Source: Herbinix luporum (lineage in GTDB: Bacteria; Bacillota; Clostridia; Lachnospirales; Lachnospiraceae). From it: a DNA stretch of 64,000 nt. Position numbers and translations under genes: made by a program. The notes under the pieces are model-generated. The model saw only the letters and a program-made list of their open reading frames with translations. It was not told where the DNA came from and did not search any database. Positions 1-8,394 of this stretch are shown in pieces (positions within the stretch are counted from its first letter, which is position 1; each line of letters opens with the position of its first letter). Where the stretch lies: positions 2,101,379-2,165,378 of the forward strand of contig NZ_LN879430.1 of assembly GCF_900070325.1 (NCBI RefSeq), given 5' to 3'.

Positions 1-61
1 TAGCTGCAAAGGCTCTAATCTGGTTGTTTGCAGCACTTGCCCTTACAATATAATCTGTCAT
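1..61 (-). CDS. hslO: Hsp33 redox-regulated chaperone, N-terminal fragment (cut by window edge)
   Basis: The first 20 codons on the minus strand read MTDYIVRASAANNQIRAFAA, the characteristic start of the Hsp33 family, a redox-activated holdase chaperone of the cytosol. The rest, including the C-terminal zinc-binding cysteines, lies beyond the left edge. The ATG is at 61-59. It lies 112 bases downstream of a methyltransferase gene on the same strand and may be co-transcribed with it. Only the N-terminal motif supports the call, but the motif is distinctive. Confidence 0.8.
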   Translation of the reverse strand, partial: MTDYIVRASAANNQIRAFAA

Positions 62-173
62 ATTTCAACTAATCCTTTCTATTTCTTCATCCTCTGGTAT
101 ATGTTAATTTGCTTAATATGATTCCAATCTATGCATTGATATACATAATCAATTAATAATCTCTTAAATGTTT

Positions 174-944
174 CTATATATATAATTTGTTGGACCTGTG
201 CCTTTCCCTGGCAATTATATATACCCTTTCGCTATCTATTCTTGGCTCTTTATCAGTAAGCTCATGATAAGCTCCTAACATATCAAGTCCAGCCTGGTCT
301 AAAAGCTTTTTTATAGTTTCTATATCGTATGCTTTCCTAATATGGGTCTCTTTGTGTTTACTGTATAAATTGTCCCCTTGTCTTTGGAATAAGGTTAGGT
401 TAACCTCATTAATCATTTCATCGGGATAAAGGGTATTTTCCCAGATAAAGCAGCCATCTTCATGATCCATATATGTTACATTGTCTGCCAATACTTCCTC
501 ATAAAGATACTGGGTATCCATATCAAAGATAAAGAGGCCACCGGGATCAAGATAATTTCCCACTAAGTTAAACACCTTCCTAAGATCATCAGAATTTACC
601 ATATAGTTAATACTGTCGCAGACACAGATTACTGCCGCTACAGTTCCATAAAGTTCAAATTCCCTCATATCTTGGCATAGATAAAGAATACCATCATCTA
701 AGCCCTCACTTTTTTCCCTGGCTATAGAAAGCATTTCTTGGGAAATATCAATTCCTATCATGTCATAGCCTTTTTTGGCCATCCTTCTGGTCATCTTCCC
801 TGTACCGCAGCCTAGCTCCAGTAGCAGTCCCTTATCTATACCATGTTTTTTAAGTATATTCTCTATATAATCAGCCCATTTGTCATAGGGTATATGATTC
901 ATTAATATATCATATACTGAGGCAAAGCCCGTATAAGCTTCCAT
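174..944 (-). CDS. Class I SAM-dependent methyltransferase
   Basis: This 256-aa cytosolic protein has a Rossmann-type SAM-binding fold. Motif I is LLELGCGTGKM near residues 41-51, followed by the acidic strand end GIDIS and a motif-II-like LYLCQDMREF stretch. The C-terminal half is typical of small-molecule methyltransferases with a methyltransf_25-like core, and the substrate cannot be read from sequence. The ATG at 944 follows a weak AAAGGAGA ribosome site. It lies directly upstream of hslO on the same strand. Confidence is high for the enzyme class and low for its role. Confidence 0.85.
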   Translation of the reverse strand: MEAYTGFASVYDILMNHIPYDKWADYIENILKKHGIDKGLLLELGCGTGKMTRRMAKKGYDMIGIDISQEMLSIAREKSEGLDDGILYLCQDMREFELYGTVAAVICVCDSINYMVNSDDLRKVFNLVGNYLDPGGLFIFDMDTQYLYEEVLADNVTYMDHEDGCFIWENTLYPDEMINEVNLTLFQRQGDNLYSKHKETHIRKAYDIETIKKLLDQAGLDMLGAYHELTDKEPRIDSERVYIIARERHRSNKLYI

Positions 945-1063
945 TTTATCTCCTTTTATGCTGTTTTAGTTTGTATATTTATCCATTGTCTAAAACACAT
1001 TTTATCATACAATATTTTTACATACAACAAGGATATTCAAATATTTCCAAAATTAAACTTAAT

Positions 1064-1109
1064 CCAAAAAAAATAGCAGGGCATATAGAACTTATGCCCA
1101 ACTATTTTT
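1064..1109 (-). terminator. Intrinsic terminator of xylB
   Basis: Stem GGGCATA (1079-1085) pairs with TATGCCC (1093-1099), extended by ATAG/CTAT. On the minus strand it is followed by a run of eight T. It lies 30 bases past the xylB stop. Confidence 0.75.
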
Positions 1110-1141
1110 CTATGATTTCAACTATTTTTACACTCTATATC

Positions 1142-2611
1142 TTATACCATTTTATCAAACATATCCTTTAATGTAGGATATATTTCTTTAAACACCTGAT
1201 ATTTTTTATTATAAAGCTCTACAATATCAGGATCCTGCTCAGTGGTCTCAACTACCTTAATAAGCTTTTCTGTTGCTTCTTCTACACTGGCATATTTGCC
1301 GCAGCCTACAGCTGCTAAAATAGCTGCACCAAAGGCCGGACCTTCCTCAGAGTTTATCTTATCTACCTTAACGTTAAGAACATTAGCCACTATCTTACAC
1401 CATAGAGGGCTTTTTGCTCCCCCACCGTTAATTCTGGTTCTTTCTATATTAACACCTAAGGACTTAGCAATTTCAAAGGAATCACGAAGAGCAAAGGCTA
1501 CACCTTCTAAAACTGCCTGTGTCATATCTGCACGGGTTGTATCCATGGTCATACCGATAAAGGTACCCCTTGCATTGGGATTGTTATGAGGTGTTCTTTC
1601 TCCCATCAGATATGGTAGGAAGTATACATTGTTCTGGCCAAGTTTTGTAATATCCTTCTGCTCCTTGCTATACTCCTTGGTTCCGATGATTTCATCCATC
1701 CACCATTTGTTAGAAGCTGCTGCAGAAAGCATAACACCCATTAAGTGATATTTTCCGTCAGCATGGCAGAAGGCATGAAGGGCATTATTATCATCCACTG
1801 CAAAATTCTGTGAGGATATAAAGACAACACCGGAAGTTCCCAGTGATATATTACATTTTCCTTCCCCTACTGTACCTGTACCTACCGCTGCAACTGCCTG
1901 GTCACCGCCACCTGCAATTACTTTAACAGTGCTTGGAAGACCAAGTTCATCTGCTGCCTTCTGACTTAGTGTTCCTACAACTTCATAGGATTCAAAAACC
2001 TTAGCCATCTGTTCTTCCTTAAGTCCGCATATATCAAGCATTTCTTTGGACCAGCACTTATTCTTAACATCAAATAATAACATACCGGAAGCATCTGATA
2101 CATCAGTACAATGTACTCCGGAGAGCATATATGCAATATAATCCTTAGGCAGCATAACCTTTTTTATCTTTGCAAAATTATCAGGCTCATGCTTTCTTAC
2201 CCATAATAATTTAGGTGCAGTAAATCCGGTCAGGGCCATATTGGCTGTATAAGAGGATATTTTTTCTCTACCTATCTCATTATTTAAATAATCACATTCT
2301 GCCTGGGTACGTCCGTCATTCCATAAAATTGCAGGACGGATAACCTTGTCATTCTCATCAAGAATAACCATTCCATGCATCTGTCCGCTAAAGCTTATAC
2401 CGTCAATTTCATCCTTATTGCAATCCTTGGTTAATTCTTTAATACCATCTACTAAAGCACTATACCAATCCTCGGGATTCTGCTCGGACCAACCGGGCTT
2501 AGGAAAGTATAAGGGATATTCCCTGGTAACTATACTCTTAATTTGTCCTTCTTCATCCATTAGTAATAACTTTACAGAGGATGTTCCTAAATCAACACCA
2601 ATATACAGCAT
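1142..2611 (-). CDS. xylB: Xylulokinase
   Basis: This 489-aa FGGY-family kinase phosphorylates D-xylulose to xylulose 5-phosphate, feeding the pentose phosphate pathway. The N-terminal phosphate-binding motif IGVDLGTSSVKLLL, the central GFTAPKLLWV and SGQMHGMV segments, the GGGDQAVAAVGTG loop and the C-terminal NGGGAKSPLWCKI motif are the usual xylulokinase landmarks, and the length fits. The frame is open upstream to 2662, but the ATG at 2611 has the ribosome site GAAAGGAG nine bases before it and begins directly with MLYIGVDLG, so that start is preferred. A ROK-family regulator is divergently transcribed next door, as expected for xylose control. No xylA is present in the window. Confidence 0.93.
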   Translation of the reverse strand: MLYIGVDLGTSSVKLLLMDEEGQIKSIVTREYPLYFPKPGWSEQNPEDWYSALVDGIKELTKDCNKDEIDGISFSGQMHGMVILDENDKVIRPAILWNDGRTQAECDYLNNEIGREKISSYTANMALTGFTAPKLLWVRKHEPDNFAKIKKVMLPKDYIAYMLSGVHCTDVSDASGMLLFDVKNKCWSKEMLDICGLKEEQMAKVFESYEVVGTLSQKAADELGLPSTVKVIAGGGDQAVAAVGTGTVGEGKCNISLGTSGVVFISSQNFAVDDNNALHAFCHADGKYHLMGVMLSAAASNKWWMDEIIGTKEYSKEQKDITKLGQNNVYFLPYLMGERTPHNNPNARGTFIGMTMDTTRADMTQAVLEGVAFALRDSFEIAKSLGVNIERTRINGGGAKSPLWCKIVANVLNVKVDKINSEEGPAFGAAILAAVGCGKYASVEEATEKLIKVVETTEQDPDIVELYNKKYQVFKEIYPTLKDMFDKMV

Positions 2612-2736
2612 GTGTGTGTCTACTCCTTTCATTATATGAATTTTAGGCACCCAGGCAGCCATTGCCGTGCAGATTTATTGTACGTCATCGCATGCTTTAT
2701 GGGCTATAAATTCTTGAAAATCATCTTGTTAATTGA

Positions 2737-2758
2737 TTAAACTATATTAATTTAACTA
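2737..2758. promoter_or_regulatory. Candidate operator in the xylB-xylR intergenic region
   Basis: The 344 bases between the two starts hold a direct repeat TTAAACTA (2737-2744) and TTTAACTA (2751-2758), 14 bases apart, next to the near-palindrome GTTAATTGATTAAAC (2729-2743). It could be a ROK/XylR binding site. It does not match the Bacillus XylR consensus closely, so this is inference from position. Nothing else was recognised in the gap. Confidence 0.3.
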
Positions 2759-2955
2759 TAGCAACCCCACCTTCTAATGTCAAGCTGCAATCACTCCTTC
2801 AAACAATAATCTCTTTCCAAATTAAGCATTATATGATAACATGACCATAGGTAAATTAGTACAATTGTATTACTAATATGAAAAATTATAAAAATATGCA
2901 TAATATGAGCAATTCTTAATATTTTGTTTATTTATGTAAGTGAAAGGTGAATGTT

Positions 2956-4122
2956 ATGGTTACAGGCAGTAAAGAACTAATACGGGATATTAATACCCAT
3001 CTGGTATTAGAAACCATCATAAATGAAGCCTCTATCTCAAGAGCAGCTACGGCAAAACATCTTGGATTAACCAAGGCTACTGTTTCTGCCATTGTACAAG
3101 ACTTAATTAATCGTAAGCTGGTTATAGAAATAGGCAGTGATGATACAAGCCTAGGTAGAAAACCCATCCTTCTTAGCTTAAATAAGAAGGCCGGTTTTGT
3201 TGTATCTATTGATCTTGGGGTTGATACCATATCTGCATTGGTTTCTGACTTAGCCGGAGAAGATTGCAGCATAAAGCAAATAAGAACCCCAAAAAATGCA
3301 GCTAATATAATAAATGAAATAATTAATTTAATTGAATCTATGAAATTCCCAAGCGATACTCCATATGGACTGGTGGGTATAAGCATTGGAATACATGGTG
3401 TAACAGCTAATAATCAAATATCATTTGCACCATATTATAATTTGTCCGGGTCAGATCTTGCAAAGACCATAGGTGAACACTTTAATGTTCCTATATATCT
3501 TGAAAATGAGGCTAATTTATCCGTAATAGGAGAAAAAACCTTCCAATATGACTATTCTAATATAGCCAATATCAGCATTCATTCCGGTATTGGACTGGGT
3601 ATAATTATTAATAACCAACTCTATAGCGGATATAGCGGCCATGCCGGTGAATTTGGCCATACTATTGTAGAAATTGATGGCAGACAATGTCCCTGTGGCA
3701 ACCTTGGATGTTTAGAGCAATATGTATCTGAACGGGTATTGCTTAATGAATTTGCAAAATTAAAGGGATTAGAGGAAGTAGATTTTAATACTTACCGTGA
3801 TATGTATGAAGAAAATGATCCTGATGCAATTAAGATCTTAGATCAATTTATAAAATATATATCCGTGGGAATTAATAATATTTTAAATGCTTATAATCCG
3901 GAGATTGTTATTATTAACAGCTCATTTACAATTCATTTTCCCCATGCACTTAAAAAGATCGAGGATGCCCTAAAAAGCAAAATGAATAATTATATCAGAA
4001 TCGTTCCATCGGTTCTCCAAGACACATCTATTTTGCTTGGGGGCGCATGTGTGGCTATCAAGAATTTCTTAGGGGTCAATAATCTAAAACTAAATAATGC
4101 AAAGTATCAATCTCCTTTTTAG
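2956..4122 (+). CDS. xylR: ROK-family transcriptional regulator, probable xylose repressor
   Basis: An N-terminal winged helix-turn-helix (about residues 10-65; SISRAATAKHLGLTKATVSAIVQDL) is joined to a C-terminal ROK sugar-kinase-like domain. The zinc motif CPCGNLGCLEQY (about residues 250-261) and the GHAGEFGHTIV segment are the ROK signature. A GTG at 2947 is possible, but the ATG at 2956 sits seven bases after GAAAGGTG and fits better, giving 388 aa. Divergence from xylB makes control of xylose use the likely role. NagC-type sensing of another sugar cannot be excluded. Confidence 0.85.
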   Translation: MVTGSKELIRDINTHLVLETIINEASISRAATAKHLGLTKATVSAIVQDLINRKLVIEIGSDDTSLGRKPILLSLNKKAGFVVSIDLGVDTISALVSDLAGEDCSIKQIRTPKNAANIINEIINLIESMKFPSDTPYGLVGISIGIHGVTANNQISFAPYYNLSGSDLAKTIGEHFNVPIYLENEANLSVIGEKTFQYDYSNIANISIHSGIGLGIIINNQLYSGYSGHAGEFGHTIVEIDGRQCPCGNLGCLEQYVSERVLLNEFAKLKGLEEVDFNTYRDMYEENDPDAIKILDQFIKYISVGINNILNAYNPEIVIINSSFTIHFPHALKKIEDALKSKMNNYIRIVPSVLQDTSILLGGACVAIKNFLGVNNLKLNNAKYQSPF

Positions 4123-4132
4123 AGATAATATT

Positions 4133-4168
4133 GGACTTGTGTATAAACTGACACAAGTCCTTTTTTAT
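4133..4168 (+). terminator. Intrinsic terminator of the ROK regulator
   Basis: A perfect 10-bp stem GGACTTGTGT/ACACAAGTCC with an 8-nt loop is followed by TTTTTTAT, starting 11 bases after the stop codon. Confidence 0.9.
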
Positions 4169-4196
4169 ATAATATCTATTTTAATATAGGAGACAA

Positions 4197-4251
4197 ATAA
4201 AAAACATGACCTATTTGGAAAATGTAAACATAGATCTCCAAACATGTCATG
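4197..4251 (-). terminator. Terminator-like hairpin after the SASP gene
   Basis: On the minus strand, outer arms CATGAC/GTCATG and inner arms TTGGA/TCCAA are followed by TTTTTTA. It lies 55 bases beyond the spore protein stop. Confidence 0.5.
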
Positions 4252-4306
4252 CTTTTTATATGAATTATATTTACTAACTTACTTTATAAGTCTAAACTAA
4301 ATATTA

Positions 4307-4528
4307 TTATTTAACCTGTTCTTTTTCAACTTCACTCTGTTTTTTTAATTCCCTCTTTCTTTTGGTTATTAAGCCCCCTATCCTTCCTGATTCTTTTGCC
4401 GTAAGGGATTGCCAACCGCTTGTAAGCACTTTATCTAAGTATCCCAGTTCACTGGCAATCTCATATTTCATTTCTTCCTCAGGTTTTAAATTATTCAAAT
4501 CTATCTTCTTATTGCGTTTTTTTCCCAT
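4307..4528 (-). CDS. Alpha/beta-type small acid-soluble spore protein
   Basis: This 73-aa basic protein carries the two conserved SASP boxes: MKYEIASELGYLDKV (about residues 20-34), with the germination-protease cleavage region, and LTAKESGRIGGLITKRKRE (about 42-60), the DNA-contact region. Such proteins coat and protect spore DNA and are degraded by Gpr at germination. The N-terminus (KKRNKKIDLNNLKPEE) is longer and more charged than in classical Bacillus SASPs, a variant seen in Clostridia. The ATG at 4528 follows AAAGGGTG. It is monocistronic between two terminators and likely forespore-expressed. Confidence 0.88.
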   Translation of the reverse strand: MGKKRNKKIDLNNLKPEEEMKYEIASELGYLDKVLTSGWQSLTAKESGRIGGLITKRKRELKKQSEVEKEQVK

Positions 4529-4557
4529 CCTGTTACACCCTTTCTTTCTTACTTTTC

Positions 4558-4588
4558 TAGAGTGTAACCAACTTCAATAAGAATATTC
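4558..4588 (-). promoter_or_regulatory. Candidate sigma-G promoter of the SASP gene
   Basis: Minus-strand GAATA (4588-4584) lies 19 bases from CACTCTA (4564-4558). These resemble the sigma-G -35 (GnATA) and -10 (CAnnnTA) elements, placed about 30 bases upstream of the SASP start. The spacing is one base longer than ideal. Confidence 0.45.
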
Positions 4589-4603
4589 TATTTGTATTAA
4601 AAG

Positions 4604-7600
4604 TCATTCTTTAACCGGGATTTCTTTTCCTAGGTAAAGGGAGTAGATAACCATTTCCTTAACCTTTTTATTTAATATCTGTTCCAATGCTTTTTTATAG
4701 TAAATAAGCTGTATCTTATATCTGTCAAGTAGCTGTTTTTCATTATGAGCAATGTCTGATTTATAATCAAGAAGAACCAGCTCGCCCTCCTCTTCAAAGT
4801 ACACATCAATAATTCCTTGAATAAGAACAAGCTCCTCGCTATCCTGATCAGGATATATATCCTTTGCCTTTAATCCTATGACAAATTGTTTTTCTTTATA
4901 CAGCTTTCCTGCTGCCTGAGCCTTCATCACCCTTTTGGCTATATTACTCTGGCTGTATCTAAATATATTCTTAAGGTTAAGTTTAGCCATATCCTCTTTT
5001 GTAATTTTTCCGGCTTCTATCATACCATCCAGTTCCCATAGTAAATCCTTGTAATCATTTACCTTACTAAGATCTAAAAGTTCCAGCACCTTATGATAAA
5101 GAGTACCCCGGTCCGTACCGGATATTTGCTCACTAGCTTCCTTAGCAAAGTTGGGAACATATTGGTTTTCATTAATGGCACTTTTCTTTTCCTCGGTCCC
5201 TACATTATCCGCTTCTTCTAGCCTGCGATCAAATAATATCTCACTATCCTCATCATCAATAAATTGCCCAATCTTTTTTAACTCTGATACCGTCAGTTTT
5301 ACCCTAAGATTTGCTTCTTTAGAATAAGGATAGTCAAAATTAAGTCTTTCCTTAATCTCATTTTGAATATTTTCATTTCTTTTCTGATTAATTATACGGT
5401 TATCTAACTCTTCTTGATCATTTTGCAGAAAGACCTGCTTAACCATATCTTCATAAATAATATCCTGCTTTTTATAAACTTTAATGTCCATATAATCCCT
5501 AGGCTTATTATTCATGGCAGGAAGGACCAAGTCCAGATAATTTTTCACTGATGTAAGTTCAAAGAAGGAGAAATCTTTCTTCACATATAAATCTTCCATG
5601 GATTTTAAATATCCGGTCATAATAAGTTTTTCTTTAGCCCTTGTCATGGCCACATATAGAACCCTAAGTTCTTCACCTAGACTGTCAATCAGGCTTTTTT
5701 TCTGGATTACTTTCTTAAGTAGGGTATTAACCTTAGTCCTATTCTCGAGATCAATATAATCAGGTCCTACCCCGTAATCAACATGAAGTAAAATACTGCT
5801 TCTTTGATCCTGCATATTAAACTGTTTACTTAGACCGCTTACAAATACAACCGGAAATTCCAGCCCCTTACTTTTGTGTATACTCATAATCCTTACCGTA
5901 TCATCATGTTCTCCGGAAATAGAGGCTTCTCCAAAATCCACTTCATATTTATGAAGCTTTTCTATATAACGGATAAAGTGAAACAAACCGCTATAAGTGC
6001 CTTTTTCAAACCTGACTGCATGGGAAATCAACATGTCGATATTTGCTTTCCTTCTATCCCCTCCGGGCATAGCCATAACATAATAAGCATATCCGGTCAT
6101 ATCCAAAACTTCTTGAATCAGTTCATGGATGGGAGTATATTTTACCATATCCCGCAGTTTATGAAGCATATCTAAAAATACCTTTAGTTTATCCTTTATG
6201 GCTTCATTAGAACCTTCATTGGCATAAGCTAAAGCTGCACTATACATTGTTGAACTTTTATCCATAAGCCTAATTTGAGCCAGCTCATCAGATGAAAAAC
6301 CCCCAATAGGAGAATATAAGACTCCGGCAAAAGGTATATCCTGCCTGGGATTATCAATAATCCTTAACATATTTAATAGGGTCATAATCTCTGAAGTCTG
6401 AAAATAACCTGTTCCGGTATCGGCATAAGCAGGGATTCCTTCCTGCATCAGGGTATTTACAAAAACATCAGCCCATCCTGTCATGGTACGAAGTAGGATT
6501 ACTATATCTTTAAGTTTGGCCGGCCGGTGAATTATATTACCTTCCTCATCTTTATCAATCAAAAGCAGCCCCTTATCCGGATCTATAATTTCCTTAATAC
6601 GTTTTGCTACTGCTCTTGCTTCTAATTCTTTCTTAGTATATTGGATTTCATCCTCATCTGATTCTTGCAATATAACTTCCTTATTCTGACCGGTATCACC
6701 CTTTAGGCCATCTTCACTCTCATCTTCTTCCTCTGATACAAGTATCAGTTCCACATCTTTTGATATTCTTGCCTTTACCTTATCTGTGAGTTTTTCAGCC
6801 TCTTCTTTAGGAAGCAGTTCTTCAAATAATTCTCCATATTTTAAGGAAGCCGCTTCATCGTAAACAACTCCTCCCACAGACTCAGTCATAATCTGTTCAA
6901 AGATATCATTTACAAAGTCTAAAACTACTTTCCTGCTTCTAAAGTTCTTATCAAGATCTATTCTTTGGGTAGGATTTATATTGCCCTCATCATCCTGGTC
7001 ATAAGTTCCATAAGTTTTTAGCTTTTCAAGAAATATCTCAGGCATGGCTAGGCGGAATTTATAAATGCTTTGCTTTACATCTCCCACCATAAATCGATTA
7101 TATACTCCAATATTTTCCCTTGATATACTTTGAAGAATTGTTTCTTGAACCAGGTTACTGTCTTGATATTCATCTATTAATATTTCTTCAAATTGCTCAC
7201 TAAGTTCCATAGCGGCTTTTGTGGGAATTATTTTCCCCTCTTTTTCCTCTACTAATATGCTTAGGGCAAAATGCTCCAAATCATTAAAATCCAAAATATT
7301 TTTTTCTTCTTTTTTAGCTGCAAAAGCTTCCATAAAATCCAGGGTAAGCTTTGATAATACCTCCATTACCCCACTAACAGACTTAAGATCATTATACATT
7401 TCTTCTGCAGATTGAAAGAAAAACTGATTAGTAAGATCCTTTATAGCCTTTTTAACTTCCTCCCTTAAGGCTTTTACCCTATCTTTTTTTTCCGGGGATA
7501 CATCAGCCTGTCTTTTTGATGACAGCCGTACAAATGATATCTTAAAAAAAGCTTCTCCATAGCCTTCATAAGAGCTTTCTTTCATAAGCTCTTCAATCAT

Positions 7601-8362
7601 GGTCCTATCACTGACAAGAGCCGGAAGATAAGCCTCTGGTCCGTCCACTTCATTGCATATTTCTATGGCTGCATCTATCTTTTTTAACAAATCACCAAGT
7701 ACTATAGATATATAATCTAATAATTCTTTCATCCATTTGGCCTTATTCATATCATCAATAGATTCAAGTTTAAAGCTTTCTTGAATTTTTTCCAACCAAA
7801 GCTTAGGCCAAGGATTACTCATAGCAAAATTATATAAGGACAGTACCAACTCCTCTACGGGAAGGTCGGATTTGTAACGGGAATAACTCTCAATAAGCTT
7901 AAGAAAATCTTTGCTGCCCTCTTCATACCATTTTTCCAATACCTCTGATATAATATCAGATTTCATCAGGGTAATCTCAGATTCATCTGCCAGTTTGAAA
8001 GAAGGATCAAGGTCTATATGATGAAAATAGTTTCTTATAACATTTAGGCAGAAACTATGTATTGTAGTGATATGGGCACTTTGCAGTAGGGAAAGTTGTT
8101 TTTGCAGGTGAACCTTATCCGGTTCTTCAATAAGTTTTCTATCAAGAGCCTTACCTATCCTATCCCTCATCTGAGCGGCTGCAGCATTGGTAAAGGTAAC
8201 CACAAGAAGCTGATCAATGTCTAGGGGTTTTTCTCCCTCTGAAATCATTGAAATAATCCTTTCCACCAAAACCGCAGTTTTACCGGAACCTGCCGCTGCA
8301 GAAACCAATAGATTCTTATTTCTTGTATCTATGACCTTCTGTTGTGCTTTAGTCCAAGCCAT
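4604..8362 (-). CDS. addA: ATP-dependent helicase-nuclease subunit AddA
   Basis: This 1252-aa UvrD/Rep-type helicase of the AddAB complex processes double-strand breaks for RecA. Walker A AAAGSGKTAVLVERI lies near residues 22-36, with helicase motifs ILIDEYQDSN (II), VGDVKQSIYKFR (III), RIMSIHKSKGLEFPVVF (V) and LRVLYVAMTRAKEKL (VI). The C-terminal RecB-like nuclease shows GTLYHKVLELL, GIIDVYF and LVLLDYKSD with the catalytic D-x-K triad. Length is normal for AddA. The ATG at 8362 follows AAAGGAGG. It is transcribed 32 bases after addB, clearly as an operon. A block of acidic residues in the middle (around 555-600) is low-complexity. Confidence 0.96.
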   Translation of the reverse strand: MAWTKAQQKVIDTRNKNLLVSAAAGSGKTAVLVERIISMISEGEKPLDIDQLLVVTFTNAAAAQMRDRIGKALDRKLIEEPDKVHLQKQLSLLQSAHITTIHSFCLNVIRNYFHHIDLDPSFKLADESEITLMKSDIISEVLEKWYEEGSKDFLKLIESYSRYKSDLPVEELVLSLYNFAMSNPWPKLWLEKIQESFKLESIDDMNKAKWMKELLDYISIVLGDLLKKIDAAIEICNEVDGPEAYLPALVSDRTMIEELMKESSYEGYGEAFFKISFVRLSSKRQADVSPEKKDRVKALREEVKKAIKDLTNQFFFQSAEEMYNDLKSVSGVMEVLSKLTLDFMEAFAAKKEEKNILDFNDLEHFALSILVEEKEGKIIPTKAAMELSEQFEEILIDEYQDSNLVQETILQSISRENIGVYNRFMVGDVKQSIYKFRLAMPEIFLEKLKTYGTYDQDDEGNINPTQRIDLDKNFRSRKVVLDFVNDIFEQIMTESVGGVVYDEAASLKYGELFEELLPKEEAEKLTDKVKARISKDVELILVSEEEDESEDGLKGDTGQNKEVILQESDEDEIQYTKKELEARAVAKRIKEIIDPDKGLLLIDKDEEGNIIHRPAKLKDIVILLRTMTGWADVFVNTLMQEGIPAYADTGTGYFQTSEIMTLLNMLRIIDNPRQDIPFAGVLYSPIGGFSSDELAQIRLMDKSSTMYSAALAYANEGSNEAIKDKLKVFLDMLHKLRDMVKYTPIHELIQEVLDMTGYAYYVMAMPGGDRRKANIDMLISHAVRFEKGTYSGLFHFIRYIEKLHKYEVDFGEASISGEHDDTVRIMSIHKSKGLEFPVVFVSGLSKQFNMQDQRSSILLHVDYGVGPDYIDLENRTKVNTLLKKVIQKKSLIDSLGEELRVLYVAMTRAKEKLIMTGYLKSMEDLYVKKDFSFFELTSVKNYLDLVLPAMNNKPRDYMDIKVYKKQDIIYEDMVKQVFLQNDQEELDNRIINQKRNENIQNEIKERLNFDYPYSKEANLRVKLTVSELKKIGQFIDDEDSEILFDRRLEEADNVGTEEKKSAINENQYVPNFAKEASEQISGTDRGTLYHKVLELLDLSKVNDYKDLLWELDGMIEAGKITKEDMAKLNLKNIFRYSQSNIAKRVMKAQAAGKLYKEKQFVIGLKAKDIYPDQDSEELVLIQGIIDVYFEEEGELVLLDYKSDIAHNEKQLLDRYKIQLIYYKKALEQILNKKVKEMVIYSLYLGKEIPVKE

Positions 8363-8394
8363 AGGTATCCTCCTTTACATACATATCTGTGAAT

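Noticed and set aside
971-1171. Plus-strand ORF of 66 codons
   Set aside because: It lies over the xylB terminator and xylB 3' end, has no ribosome site, and its product is composition-driven (Ile/Tyr/Phe-rich).
2928-3386. 152-codon minus-strand ORF inside the ROK regulator
   Set aside because: It is an antisense shadow of a clear gene with no family motif.
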